In this document: positions 50,618 through 59,003 of the stretch, piece after piece | Layout of the letters: every line of letters starts with the position of its first letter | How positions within the stretch are numbered: position 1 is the stretch's first letter | Assembly: GCA_015075555.1 (NCBI GenBank) | Contig: JABTUD010000001.1 | Location: forward strand, 1,178,001 to 1,242,000 | DNA: 64,000 bases | DNA from: Thermoflexaceae bacterium | GTDB taxonomy: Bacteria > Chloroflexota > Dehalococcoidia > Tepidiformales > Tepidiformaceae | Direction of reading: 5' to 3' | The notes under the pieces: model-generated | The model's database searches: none | What the model saw: only the letters and a program-made list of their open reading frames with translations | What the model was told of the DNA's origin: nothing | Translations under genes and position numbers: made by a program

Positions 50618-52045
50618 TCAGGCGCTGGCGCCTTCGCCAACGCGATGGAGCTTGAGGAAGTTCGTGGAGCCGGAGGTGACCGGGTGACTGGCCACCACCA
50701 CTACCTCCTCGCCCCAGCGTACGTGGCCCGCGTTCATGAGCAGGGCATCGGCCGTTCGCAGCAGGCCTTCTGATGTGGTAACGAGCGGGCCGAGCATGGG
50801 CACAACTGAACGCGCCAGGGAAAGCCTCCGGCAGACGGCTTCGTTTGGGGTGATGGCATAGATGGGGGCTTCGGGATGGACTTTGCTCAGCAGGAAGGCG
50901 GTGTAGCCGCTGAGCGTATGGCAGACCACGGCCTGCATATTGGGATCGGACTCGACGATGCGGCGTGCGGCGATGGCCACAACGTGCGAGTGGTCATCGG
51001 TCTCGGGCCGGGCGAGCGGGGCGCGGTCGGGCGGTGCCACCGATTCGGCGCGCCGGATGATACGGTCCATCATCGCGACTGCTTCGACCGGGTAACGTCC
51101 GACTGCAGTCTCGCCGCTGAGCATGAGGGCATCGGACAGGTCCCAGACCGCGTTGGCCACGTCGCTGGCTTCGGCGCGGGTTGGTCGCGGCGAATCGATC
51201 ATCGATTCGAGCATCTGGGTGGCGGTGATGACGGGAATCATCTGATCGGCGGCCCCGGCGATGATGCGCCGCTGCTCAAGGGGCACGTCTTCGGGGGCCA
51301 TCTCCACGCCGAGGTCGCCCCGCGCAACCATGGCGCCGTCGGCCTCGGCGAGGATGGCCTCCAGGTTCTGGATGGCCCGGCGCCGTTCGATCTTGGCGAT
51401 GATTGGGGTGTCGGAGCCGAGCGATGAGACGAGGTCGCGCGCCTCGGTGATGTCGGCCGCCTGGCTGACGAAGCTGAGGGCGAAGAAATCCACACCGCAC
51501 TCGACCCCGGCGCGCACCGCTTCGCGATCGTGATCTGTGAGCGCGGGCGCGGTGAGGCTGGAATGGGGGAAGTTGACGCCCTTGTTGGGGCCAAGGAGCC
51601 CGCCGACCACGACCCTGCACTCGATGCCATCGGCGGTTGGGCGCTCGACCTGGAGCTCGATGCGTCCGTCATCCAGGAGGACCTGGTCTCCCGGGGCGAC
51701 ATCCTCGGTGAGGTGTGGGTAGCCGACGGTGAGCAATGAGGAGCTTCCCTTCACGAGCCGGGGCGTGAGCGTGACAGTGGAGCCGGCCGCCAGGTCAAGG
51801 GGCCGGCCGCCGTCGGTCGGGCCGGTGCGCAGCTTTGGCCCGCCAAGGTCGAGGAGCACGGCCACGGGCTTTCCTGCCTGGGCGGCGACGTCGCGCACAA
51901 GCGCTGCGGACCGCATGTGCTCTTCGGTCGTCCCGTGGCCGGTGTTGAGGCGGGCGACATCCATGCCGGCACGAATCATGGCGGCGATGGTTTCCCGGTT
52001 GAGCGATGCAGGCCCGAGGGTGGCAACGATCTTGGTGTGCCTCAT
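50618..52045 (-). CDS. pyk: Pyruvate kinase
   Basis: A 475-residue pyruvate kinase, the last step of glycolysis (phosphoenolpyruvate plus ADP to pyruvate plus ATP). Seen: RHTKIVATLGPAS, ARLNTGHGTTEEH, LDLGGPKLRTG, FFALSFVSQAADI, IAKIERRRAIQN, the signature DGAMVARGDLGVEM, ATQMLESMI and LMLSGETAVGRYP. All domains are present. AGTGTA on the plus strand (TACACT minus, 52058-52053) ends 7 bases before the ATG, suggesting a leaderless message. The C-terminal phosphotransferase-like extension of some bacteria is absent. Confidence 0.96.
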   Translation of the reverse strand: MRHTKIVATLGPASLNRETIAAMIRAGMDVARLNTGHGTTEEHMRSAALVRDVAAQAGKPVAVLLDLGGPKLRTGPTDGGRPLDLAAGSTVTLTPRLVKGSSSLLTVGYPHLTEDVAPGDQVLLDDGRIELQVERPTADGIECRVVVGGLLGPNKGVNFPHSSLTAPALTDHDREAVRAGVECGVDFFALSFVSQAADITEARDLVSSLGSDTPIIAKIERRRAIQNLEAILAEADGAMVARGDLGVEMAPEDVPLEQRRIIAGAADQMIPVITATQMLESMIDSPRPTRAEASDVANAVWDLSDALMLSGETAVGRYPVEAVAMMDRIIRRAESVAPPDRAPLARPETDDHSHVVAIAARRIVESDPNMQAVVCHTLSGYTAFLLSKVHPEAPIYAITPNEAVCRRLSLARSVVPMLGPLVTTSEGLLRTADALLMNAGHVRWGEEVVVVASHPVTSGSTNFLKLHRVGEGASA

Positions 52046-52102
52046 TCATTCAAGTGTACGACTCGGCCGCTTTCGCCGGTCCGATTGCCAGGAAGCCCCG
52101 CC

Positions 52103-52636
52103 GTGTGCCCTACTTCGGGAGTGGCACTGAAAGCGCGCGAGTTCCTCTTCCATGCCGAAGAGCTGGCAATGAAGGCACTACCGCCCGGCTTCCCGGCGCC
52201 GGAGCGGAAGGTCATGTGGACGATCCTGCAACTGCACTACGGCGACCCGCGGATTCACTTCGAGTTGCAGCCCCAGCCCGCGCGGGGAGTAGTTGAGCTG
52301 GGCCTCCACTTCGAGGGGCCAGCCGAGGTCAACGACCGCTGGGCGGCGCTGGTGGCGGCACGGGCGGGCGAGGTGATGGCCGCCCTGGGTGAGGGATGGG
52401 AGCTGGAGGAGTGGACGCCTTCGTGGCGGCGGCTGCACCGGACCTGGCCGTTCGGCGAGCTCACGGCGGAGCTGGCGGAAGCTGTGGGGGCGCAGCTGGC
52501 GCTGGCCCTGCAGGCGCTCAGGCCACTGGTCGAAGAGGGGCTGGCGGCCATAGACATGCCAGCAGTTCATGCCCCGGCGCCCCAGTCGCGAAGTGGCGAG
52601 CACTGGCGCCGATCGCGTGACCGGTCGCGCCGATAG
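52103..52636 (+). CDS. Hypothetical protein of 177 residues
   Basis: A soluble alpha/beta protein with blocks LKAREFLFHAEELAMKALPP, RKVMWTILQLHYGDPRIHFE, LGLHFEGPAEVNDRWAAL and RRLHRTWPFGELTAELAEAV. No family recognised; the composition (balanced, with W, F, H) marks it as a real gene. GTG 52103 has AGGAAG 7 nt upstream; GTG 52121 is the alternative. The C-terminal 25 residues are Arg/Ser-rich. It is divergent from pyruvate kinase and convergent with the next gene. Confidence 0.7.
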   Translation: MCPTSGVALKAREFLFHAEELAMKALPPGFPAPERKVMWTILQLHYGDPRIHFELQPQPARGVVELGLHFEGPAEVNDRWAALVAARAGEVMAALGEGWELEEWTPSWRRLHRTWPFGELTAELAEAVGAQLALALQALRPLVEEGLAAIDMPAVHAPAPQSRSGEHWRRSRDRSRR

Positions 52637-52646
52637 ACCGCCGCTC

Positions 52647-53087
52647 TCAGGCAGGCGCAGGCTGGGCCTGGAACACCGTGTCCAGCTGCGAGGTGATGTC
52701 GAAGAACTCCTGGAATGTCTGGTTGAAGCGGTAGAAGGCGTCGCGGCGGTGGTAGTCCTTGCCGCGTGCGAATTCCGTTTCGTCTCTCAGGTCGAGGGAA
52801 TTGAGTGTGAATTCGTGCTCTGCGCGCCCGTGCTCCTTGATGTTCCGGAGCATCGCCTGCCAGGCCTCGACGGGCTGAACGAGCGTGAAGTCGAGCTCTT
52901 CGGCCCTGTGGGCGTCGATCTCGCGAACCTCCCGGACTTCGAAGGCTTCGAAGTCGATCTCGAAGAAGCGGCCATCGACGGCGACGCCCATCTCGGCATC
53001 ACAGGCGCCGAGCCGTTTGAAACTGTCGGAGCGGTTGAGCAGGTCGGCGGCGGCGCGAAACCATTCGGTGGACGGGAAGACGGGCAT
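52647..53087 (-). CDS. Hypothetical alpha/beta protein, possibly SCP2-like (146 aa)
   Basis: A 146-residue protein. MPVFPSTEWFRAAADLLNRS and the strand-rich DAEMGVAVDGRFFEIDFEAFEV resemble the start of SCP2/sterol-carrier-like lipid-binding domains, but I am not sure of the match. The C-terminal DETEFARGKDYHRRDAFYRFNQTFQEFFD is helical and charged. GGTTCCCC before the ATG (GGAGG on the minus strand, about 5 nt away) supports the start at 53087. Lipid binding is a suggestion only. It precedes rfbC on the same strand by direction but 119 nt separate them. Confidence 0.68.
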   Translation of the reverse strand: MPVFPSTEWFRAAADLLNRSDSFKRLGACDAEMGVAVDGRFFEIDFEAFEVREVREIDAHRAEELDFTLVQPVEAWQAMLRNIKEHGRAEHEFTLNSLDLRDETEFARGKDYHRRDAFYRFNQTFQEFFDITSQLDTVFQAQPAPA

Positions 53088-53206
53088 GGGGAACCTCCGG
53101 GGAATCAGGGGGCGAGCGGCTGCCTTCGCGGCGGGCTCACGACCCCGCGGCCTGGAAGATCCGAGTCTAACGCACGGTTTCGGGAGTTACAAATGTCGCA
53201 AACGTG

Positions 53207-53764
53207 CTATGTGAATGCCGGGTGCTCCAGGTACTGCCGCAGGCTCATGCCCTTCTGGTCGCGGGCGGAGAGGATGGGCTGGGCGACGGGCCATTCGATG
53301 CCGATTTCGGGGTCGTTCCAGGCGATGGTGCCTTCGCTGGGGGGCGTGTAGAGGCCGGTGCACTTGTACTGCACCTCGGCGAAGTCGCTCAGGGTGACGA
53401 AGCCGTGGCCGAAGCCTTCGGGGACGTAGATCTGGCGCATGTTCCCGGCGCTTAGCTCGGCGGAAACCCACTGCCCGAAGGTCGGGGAGCTCACGCGGAG
53501 GTCGACGGCAACATCGAGGATTGCGCCCATCGTGCAGCGGACGAGCTTGCCCATGGGGGCAGTCATGTCCTGGTAGTGAAGGCCTCGGAGTACCCCTTTC
53601 GCCGAGCGGGAGTGGTTGTCCTGGACGAAGTCCATGTCGAGGCCGTGCTCGGCGTAGGTGCGCCTGTGCCAGTTTTCGATGAAGAAGCCGCGCTCATCGC
53701 GGAAGTAGGCGGTGTCGATGAGCACGACCCCCTGGAGCTTCGTGGGCGTGACGGTGATGTCCAA
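53207..53764 (-). CDS. rfbC: dTDP-4-dehydrorhamnose 3,5-epimerase
   Basis: A 185-residue cupin-type epimerase of dTDP-rhamnose synthesis. Seen: GVVLIDTAYFRDERGFFIENWH, FVQDNHSRSAKGVLRGLHYQ (catalytic His in the RGLHY motif), LVRCTMGAILDVAVDLR, QIYVPEGFGHGFVTLSD and WNDPEIGIEWP. Length is normal. rfbA, rfbB and rfbD are not seen in the window, so the sugar pathway must be completed elsewhere. Rhamnose may go into the polysaccharide of the 28-33 kb locus. Confidence 0.94.
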   Translation of the reverse strand: MDITVTPTKLQGVVLIDTAYFRDERGFFIENWHRRTYAEHGLDMDFVQDNHSRSAKGVLRGLHYQDMTAPMGKLVRCTMGAILDVAVDLRVSSPTFGQWVSAELSAGNMRQIYVPEGFGHGFVTLSDFAEVQYKCTGLYTPPSEGTIAWNDPEIGIEWPVAQPILSARDQKGMSLRQYLEHPAFT

Positions 53765-54148
53765 GTGCGTCCCCCGTGGCGGTTGGTGGAGGCATTAGGC
53801 AACAGGCGAAGGGCATGGGCAACCAGCACGAAATCGTGGAGCCGCATCGGCGAGTCTCGCGAAGCATGTCGCGGCGGGCATCCCATCGGGCACGCCCAGG
53901 CCGGGCGGAGTTCCGCATCGCTGCCCGGGGTAACAGGCGGGGTTTCTCCAACTATCATGGGGGGTGGCTCCGATGAGGCCTGCGTAGGGACGCGGGACGA
54001 CGAAGCCCCCTCAACGTGGCGGCCGGCTGCCTGCCACGCTGGCCCGGACCGGCGCAGGCCGGCCAGAACGGAGGCAACCATCAACGAGACACCTGCCGCG
54101 AGGGCGTGCGAAGCGCCCGAGCCCACCATCGGCAAGGAGGACAGGAAA
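53765..54148. other. Intergenic region between rfbC and the cupin gene
   Basis: About 380 bases that separate divergent genes. No gene supported: frames on both strands are Arg/Pro/Ser-rich shadows. The end carries AAGGAGG at 54135-54141 for the cupin. No repeats or promoter hexamers stand out. Confidence 0.4.
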
Positions 54149-54523
54149 ATGCCTGAAACCACTCACCCGCCCGCTGGTGAGTATCCCCGGCCGGCGCCAG
54201 TGCACCACCTGGACCTGGAGGTTGCGGCGAGCCAACTGCTCAGCGAGCTGCCGGGCAAACGACGCCGGACAAGGAACCTTGCCCGTGAGTCAGGCGTTTC
54301 GGCCATGCTCATGGCGCTGGAGGCTGGCGCCGTTGTGAAGGAGCATTCGGCCGAGGGAGTTGTCACGATCCAGCTGCTACGTGGCCATGTGTTCGTTTCG
54401 ATGGGCAGCGAGTCCCTTGAGCTGCAGCAGGAGCAGCTGCTGATGTTCCAGCCGGGGATTCGCCACGACCTGCGGGCGGAGGAGCAGTCGGTCCTGTTGC
54501 TGACGATCACGGGCGGGCATTAG
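54149..54523 (+). CDS. Small cupin protein
   Basis: A 124-residue single-domain cupin. The beta barrel runs GVSAMLMALEAGAVVKEHSA then EGVVTIQLLRGHVFVSMG and LLMFQPGIRHDLRAEEQSVLLLTI. The two cupin motifs are partly kept: EHSAEG has one His and the second motif has P-G-x-x-H (H106), so a metal site may exist but is not complete. The ATG at 54149 has AAGGAGG 8 nt upstream. Unknown ligand; it may be a sensor or small enzyme. Confidence 0.8.
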   Translation: MPETTHPPAGEYPRPAPVHHLDLEVAASQLLSELPGKRRRTRNLARESGVSAMLMALEAGAVVKEHSAEGVVTIQLLRGHVFVSMGSESLELQQEQLLMFQPGIRHDLRAEEQSVLLLTITGGH

Positions 54524-54619
54524 CAGGACGAGGGCGCGCTCCCGGACCCCACGAACCCGCTCGCCAGTGCCGACTGCGCACTGGCCGGAACGGGTCTTTC
54601 CCTCTGCTACAGTGAGGGA

Positions 54620-54928
54620 ATGGATAGCCTCCTCAGATACGCGTATATCGAGCAGCGCTGCAATGCCTGTGGCGGAAGCTACCGGGTCACGCTTTACGAA
54701 GCACATGCAGAACACCAGGTCCAGCGCACCTGGCGCTCGGCCAGGCACTGCGAGGTCTGCTCCACACCGGATTCGCCACTTGTCACCCGGATACCGCCGG
54801 AGTTCGTTGACAACCTCCACGCAGCCTGGGAGCGAATCCGCGAAGTTGCCCGCGAAGCAGGGCTGGAGTTGAAGCTGGGTGCGCAGGATGGGTCCGTCGA
54901 GGAGGGCGGCCTGGCTCACCGTGCGTGA
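54620..54928 (+). CDS. Small zinc-ribbon-like hypothetical protein (102 aa)
   Basis: A 102-residue protein with two CxxC pairs, C15-x2-C18 in QRCNACGGSY and C44-x2-C47 in RHCEVCSTP, which should bind zinc. The remainder is helical (PPEFVDNLHAAWERIREVAREA). No named family. TACAGT (54608-54613) ends 6 bases before the ATG and there is no ribosome site, suggesting a leaderless gene. It may bind nucleic acid or another protein; unproven. It stands between the cupin and htpX. Confidence 0.7.
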   Translation: MDSLLRYAYIEQRCNACGGSYRVTLYEAHAEHQVQRTWRSARHCEVCSTPDSPLVTRIPPEFVDNLHAAWERIREVAREAGLELKLGAQDGSVEEGGLAHRA

Positions 54929-55041
54929 CAACCCCCTTTCCGACCGTCAAGGAACCGGGAGGCCTCCCGGCAACCGCAGGGGTTCCATCCCGCCGGGTCC
55001 GGCGATCCGCGCGCTCGAACCGGGGCCTTACGCGGAGGCGG

Positions 55042-55047
55042 TATAAT
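55042..55047 (+). promoter_or_regulatory. Consensus -10 element before htpX
   Basis: A perfect TATAAT 29 bases before the htpX ATG, followed by AGGAGG at 55056-55061. No matching -35 hexamer was found. Confidence 0.5.
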
Positions 55048-55076
55048 CTGAGGCAGGAGGTATCCAGCCGGACACC

Positions 55077-55925
55077 ATGAACTTCTTCAAGACAACGCTG
55101 CTGCTTGCGGTGCTGACAGGCATCCTCGTTGCCGTCGGTGGCCTCATCGGGGGCGTGGGCGGGATGGTCCTGTTCCTCATCCTTGCGGCAGCCATGAACT
55201 TCTTCGCCTTCTGGTTTAGCGACAAGATGGCGCTGCGCATGGCGGGCGCCCGCGAGGTGAGCGAGAGCGAGGCGCCGCGGCTGCACGCCATGGTGCGCGA
55301 GGTCGCGAACCTGGCGAACATGCCCATGCCGCGCGTCTTCATTGTGCAGAACGATTCGCCGAACGCCTTTGCGACGGGGCGCAGCCCCAGCCGGGCGGTG
55401 GTGGCCGTGACCACTGGCATTCAGCGCATCCTCAGCGAGCGTGAGCTGAGGGCGGTGATCGGGCACGAGATGGGCCATGTGAAGAACCGCGACATCCTCA
55501 CGAGTTCAATTGTGGCCACCGTTGCCGGGGCGATCGCACTTATCGGGAACATCCTGATGTGGAGCTCGCTTTTCGGGGGAGGGCGCGACGACAACCGGAA
55601 CCCGCTGCTCATGCTGCTGGCGATCATCGTCGCCCCGGTGGCGGCCACGCTCATCCAGCTCGGGATCAGCCGCACGCGTGAATATGCAGCGGACCGGACC
55701 GGCGCCGAGATCACGCACGATCCCGAGGCGCTGGCGAGTGCGCTCGAGAAGCTGCACCGCGGCGCCGCGATGATGCCCATGGAGGCAACGCCAAACCAGG
55801 AGGCCGTTTCGGCGCTCTACATCGTGCATCCGTTTGCCGGGGGCGGCATGGCCAATCTGTTCAGCACTCACCCGCCCATGGAAGAGCGTATCAAGCGGCT
55901 CCGGCAGATGACCTACCGGTCCTAA
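55077..55925 (+). CDS. htpX: M48 family membrane zinc protease HtpX
   Basis: A 282-residue integral membrane protease for membrane protein quality control. Two N-terminal helices (about 8-28 and 30-50) are followed by the catalytic H130-E-x-x-H134 in RAVIGHEMGHVKNRDI and a third zinc ligand Glu in REYAADRTGAEI. Two further hydrophobic segments (145-165 and 180-200) lie around it, and FAGGGMANLFSTHPPMEERIKRLRQM is the typical end. TATAAT and AGGAGG precede the ATG. Heat or membrane stress control is known for the family but not seen here. Confidence 0.95.
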   Translation: MNFFKTTLLLAVLTGILVAVGGLIGGVGGMVLFLILAAAMNFFAFWFSDKMALRMAGAREVSESEAPRLHAMVREVANLANMPMPRVFIVQNDSPNAFATGRSPSRAVVAVTTGIQRILSERELRAVIGHEMGHVKNRDILTSSIVATVAGAIALIGNILMWSSLFGGGRDDNRNPLLMLLAIIVAPVAATLIQLGISRTREYAADRTGAEITHDPEALASALEKLHRGAAMMPMEATPNQEAVSALYIVHPFAGGGMANLFSTHPPMEERIKRLRQMTYRS

Positions 55926-56022
55926 CGCAGCGCTGACGCAGCACAACTGGGGGTGGCCGGCGCGGCCGCCCCTTTTCTTGGGCGGGACCGGGCGGCCTAC
56001 CTGTCGTATGCTTTGCCGCGTC

Positions 56023-57216
56023 ATGGACTTCCGGGATTCGAGGGATGAGGCGGCGTTTCGAGGCGAGATGCGCAGCTGGATCGCTGCCAATCTGCCGGCC
56101 GAACTGCAGGGTGACGCGGGCGAGGGTGAGTGGGGGCAGCTTTCCAGCGGTCACGAGCGCAATCACGAGGCGATGCTGGAGTGGCGTCGCCGCCTGCAGT
56201 CGCGCGGGCTGGTGGCGCCGGCATGGCCGCGCAAGTACGGCGGCGCCGAGCTGCCGGTCATGCAGCAGTTCATTCTCAAAGAGGAGATGGCCCGCGCGCG
56301 CGCGCCGCGTTTCGGCGGCGTCGGAATCGGCTGGGTGGCGCCAACGCTCATGCAGTACGGCGAGGAGTGGATGCGCGAGCGCTTCATCCAGCCGATCCTG
56401 GCGGGCGAAGAGCGGTGGTGCCAGGGGTTCAGCGAGCCGGGGGCCGGTTCCGACCTGGCGAGCGTGCAGACCCGGGCAGTACGCGACGGCGATGAATACG
56501 TCGTCAACGGCCAGAAGATCTGGACATCCGGGGCACACATCTCGGACTGGATGATCCTGCTCGCCCGGACCGACCTGGCGGCGCCCAAGCACAAGGGGTT
56601 GAGCTACTTCCTCATGGACATGAAGACCCCCGGCATATCCATGTCGCCCATCATCAACCTGGTGGGAAACAAGGGATTCAACCAGGTGTTCTTCGAAAAC
56701 GTGCGCATCCCGGCACGCAACATCGTGGGGGAGGAGAACCGGGGCTGGTACGTGGCTGCCACGACGCTCGACTTCGAGCGCAGCCTTGTGGACCTGTGCG
56801 TGGAATACGAGGCCATCCTCCACGAGATCATCGATTGGGCGCGGTCGGCCCGTCCGGCGGGGCTGACGGCCGAGACGCGACACGCGCTCATGGAGATGCT
56901 CATGCAGGTTCAGGTGGCGCGGACGTTGAGCCTGAGGGTGGTCTCGATGCAGGCGCGCGGCCAGATTCCGAACTACGAGGCGAGCATCGTGAAGCTCTTT
57001 GCGAGCGAACTGGAGCAGAGGATGGCCGCGGCGGCGTATCACCTTGCGGGGATGCTGAGCATGCTAACCGGCCGCCGCCAGAGCCGCTGGGAGCCGCTCA
57101 TGGGCCGGATCGGGAGGTTCCAGCTCCATTCTGCAGCGGCGACCGTTGGCGGAGGAACGAGCGAAGTACAGCGCAACATCATTGCCACCCGGGGGCTCGG
57201 CCTCCCCCGGGGGTAG
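56023..57216 (+). CDS. Acyl-CoA dehydrogenase family protein
   Basis: A 397-residue FAD enzyme that introduces a double bond into an acyl-CoA. Seen: MDFRDSRDEAAFRGEMRSWI, PRFGGVGIGWVAPTLMQYG, QGFSEPGAGSDLASVQT (FAD contact), YVVNGQKIWTSGAHISDWMI and the C-terminal GGGTSEVQRNIIATRGLGLPRG. Electrons should go to ETF (26-28 kb). The 3' neighbour is a convergent crotonase 6 nt away. ATG 56023 follows TATGCT (56007-56012) by 10 nt. It is a close relative of the gene at 59004. Confidence 0.94.
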   Translation: MDFRDSRDEAAFRGEMRSWIAANLPAELQGDAGEGEWGQLSSGHERNHEAMLEWRRRLQSRGLVAPAWPRKYGGAELPVMQQFILKEEMARARAPRFGGVGIGWVAPTLMQYGEEWMRERFIQPILAGEERWCQGFSEPGAGSDLASVQTRAVRDGDEYVVNGQKIWTSGAHISDWMILLARTDLAAPKHKGLSYFLMDMKTPGISMSPIINLVGNKGFNQVFFENVRIPARNIVGEENRGWYVAATTLDFERSLVDLCVEYEAILHEIIDWARSARPAGLTAETRHALMEMLMQVQVARTLSLRVVSMQARGQIPNYEASIVKLFASELEQRMAAAAYHLAGMLSMLTGRRQSRWEPLMGRIGRFQLHSAAATVGGGTSEVQRNIIATRGLGLPRG

Positions 57217-57222
57217 GCTCGC

Positions 57223-58026
57223 CTACCGGCCCGTGAAGCGAGGTTCGCGCTTCTCCTGGAAGGCGCGGACGGCCTCGCGATGATCCTCTTTCGTCATGGA
57301 TACCTCTTCGAGTGCGAGCGAAAGCGGGAGCACGAGATTCGAGACCGCCTTGAGGAGCTTGTTCACCGACGTCTTGGACGACTGGATGGCGAAGGCCGGG
57401 CCGGCGGCCAGCCTGCGGGCGAGCACGGTTGCCCCGGCGAGCGCCTCGCCTTCGTCTACGACGCGGTTCACAAGACCCATCGCGAGGGCCTCTTCGGCGG
57501 ATACGAGGTCGCCCGTCATGAGCATGTACTTGGCGCGGTTGACCCCCACCAGGAGCGGCCAGATGACGGCGCCGCCATCGCCGGCGGTGATGCCCATCTT
57601 CACGTGTGGGTCGCCGAAGCGGGCATTCCGCGCAGCGATGACCACGTCGCAGTGAAGCGCGACGGTGGCCCCGAGACCAACCGCTGCGCCATTGACTGCT
57701 GCAATCACCGGCTTCTCCAGGTCGAGCAGGCTATCGACGATGCGGCGCGCTTCCTGCATGAGGGAGAGGCCGGACTTGAGGCGCATTCCGGAGCCCATGT
57801 TCGAATCCGTGCCGAAGTCGCCTCCGGCGCAGAAGGCCCGGCCGGCGCCGGTCAGCACCGCGGCACGAACGTCGCCATCGCGCTGTATGTCATCGAAAAG
57901 CGTCGAGAGCTCGGAGTGCATGGCGCCGTTGACGGCGTTGAGGCGTTCGGGCCGGTTGAGGGTGAGCACGGCGACGCCGTCGCTCTTCTCGATCGTGATG
58001 GTTTCGTAGTTCTCCTGGCGAAGCAT
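57223..58026 (-). CDS. Enoyl-CoA hydratase/isomerase family protein (crotonase)
   Basis: A 267-residue crotonase. Seen: VAVLTLNRPERLNAVNGAMH, AAVLTGAGRAFCAGGDFG, AAVNGAAVGLGATVALHCDVV and FGDPHVKMGITAGDGGAVIWPLLVG. The usual Glu residues of enoyl-CoA hydratase are replaced here too, so its exact reaction is unclear. ATG 58026 is the conserved start. It stands in an island of acyl-CoA genes with two dehydrogenases and a thioesterase, fitting a fatty-acid or steroid-type degradation set. Confidence 0.92.
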   Translation of the reverse strand: MLRQENYETITIEKSDGVAVLTLNRPERLNAVNGAMHSELSTLFDDIQRDGDVRAAVLTGAGRAFCAGGDFGTDSNMGSGMRLKSGLSLMQEARRIVDSLLDLEKPVIAAVNGAAVGLGATVALHCDVVIAARNARFGDPHVKMGITAGDGGAVIWPLLVGVNRAKYMLMTGDLVSAEEALAMGLVNRVVDEGEALAGATVLARRLAAGPAFAIQSSKTSVNKLLKAVSNLVLPLSLALEEVSMTKEDHREAVRAFQEKREPRFTGR

Positions 58027-58142
58027 CGTGCCGTCTCCTGTGGCCTGTTGCGGCGAATGATACCGCTGCGGGCGCGCCCTCGGCGCAGCAGCCTGGCGGA
58101 CGGTTGGCTGTTGAGCGCGCGAGCCGGATGATCGGCGCCACA

Positions 58143-58919
58143 ATGCCGGGAACGCCGTTCTTCAGCCGCGAGGGGGAAAGCTACACCCCTAACGATGTCT
58201 GCCGGGGGCCGTGGGACCCGAATTCGCTGCACGGGCGCGTGGTGGCGGGGCTTCTCGCCCACGAGATAGAAGCCCGGTGGGGTGACAACGCCTTCCGCCC
58301 GGCGCGGCTGACGGTGGACCTCTACCGGATGCCGCCTTTCGCCCCGGCAGAGGTGCGCACCAGCGTGGCACGCGACGGCAACCGCATCCGCGTTGTGGAC
58401 GCGGCGTTCATCTCGGGCGGCGCCTCCATTGCGCGGGCCAGCGCGGTATTCCTGAAGCGGGCGGAGAACCCGGAGGGCACAGTCTGGAGCCCGCCTTCGT
58501 GGCAGGTGCCGGGACCCCTGGAGCTGGCGCCACCCGATGCCCCCGGGGGCCGCGAGCCGATGTGGGAGACGCGCGTAATCGACCACGGGTTTGGGAGCAC
58601 TGAACGCAAGCGGGCATGGCTGCGCGAGAACCGGCAGCTGGTCGAAGGTGAGGAACTGACGCCGTTTGTCCGGGCGGCGTTTGCCTCGGACTTCACGAAC
58701 CCGTTCGCTAACTCCGGCAGCGCGGGGCTGCAGTTCGTGAACGCCGACATCACCCTGTACCTCCATCGCCTCCCGGCCGCCGAGTGGCTGGGTTTCGAGG
58801 TAGCCTCGCACCACGCGGACGAGGGGATTGCTGTGGCCGAGTGCGCGATTTACGACGAGCGGGGCGCGATCGGGCGGAGCCTGGTGTGCGCACTGGCGAA
58901 CCGCCGCACATTGCGCTGA
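58143..58919 (+). CDS. Thioesterase family protein (TesB-like, double hot dog)
   Basis: A 258-residue protein of the acyl-CoA thioesterase type with two hot-dog folds. Seen: GPWDPNSLHGRVVAGLLAHEIE (the substrate-binding H-G-R-V loop), RLTVDLYRMPPFAPAEVRTSV, VVDAAFISGGASIARASAVF and the second half FVNADITLYLHRLPAAEWLGFEVAS. It should release acids from acyl-CoAs. ATG 58143 was chosen; ATG 58128 adds five residues. No ribosome site is obvious. It is divergent from the crotonase and 84 nt before an acyl-CoA dehydrogenase. Confidence 0.85.
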   Translation: MPGTPFFSREGESYTPNDVCRGPWDPNSLHGRVVAGLLAHEIEARWGDNAFRPARLTVDLYRMPPFAPAEVRTSVARDGNRIRVVDAAFISGGASIARASAVFLKRAENPEGTVWSPPSWQVPGPLELAPPDAPGGREPMWETRVIDHGFGSTERKRAWLRENRQLVEGEELTPFVRAAFASDFTNPFANSGSAGLQFVNADITLYLHRLPAAEWLGFEVASHHADEGIAVAECAIYDERGAIGRSLVCALANRRTLR

Positions 58920-59003
58920 GCAGGCCGCTCGAAACGGGGAGCGCGGGAGCATAGACTACTGGCACGAAATCCCGGCAGCGCCGGGCTGCTGGAGGAGAGA
59001 GAC

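Noticed and set aside
53563-54162. Minus-strand frame with a hydrophobic start before rfbC
   Set aside because: It runs into rfbC in the wrong frame, and the rest is Pro/Ser/Arg-rich shadow.
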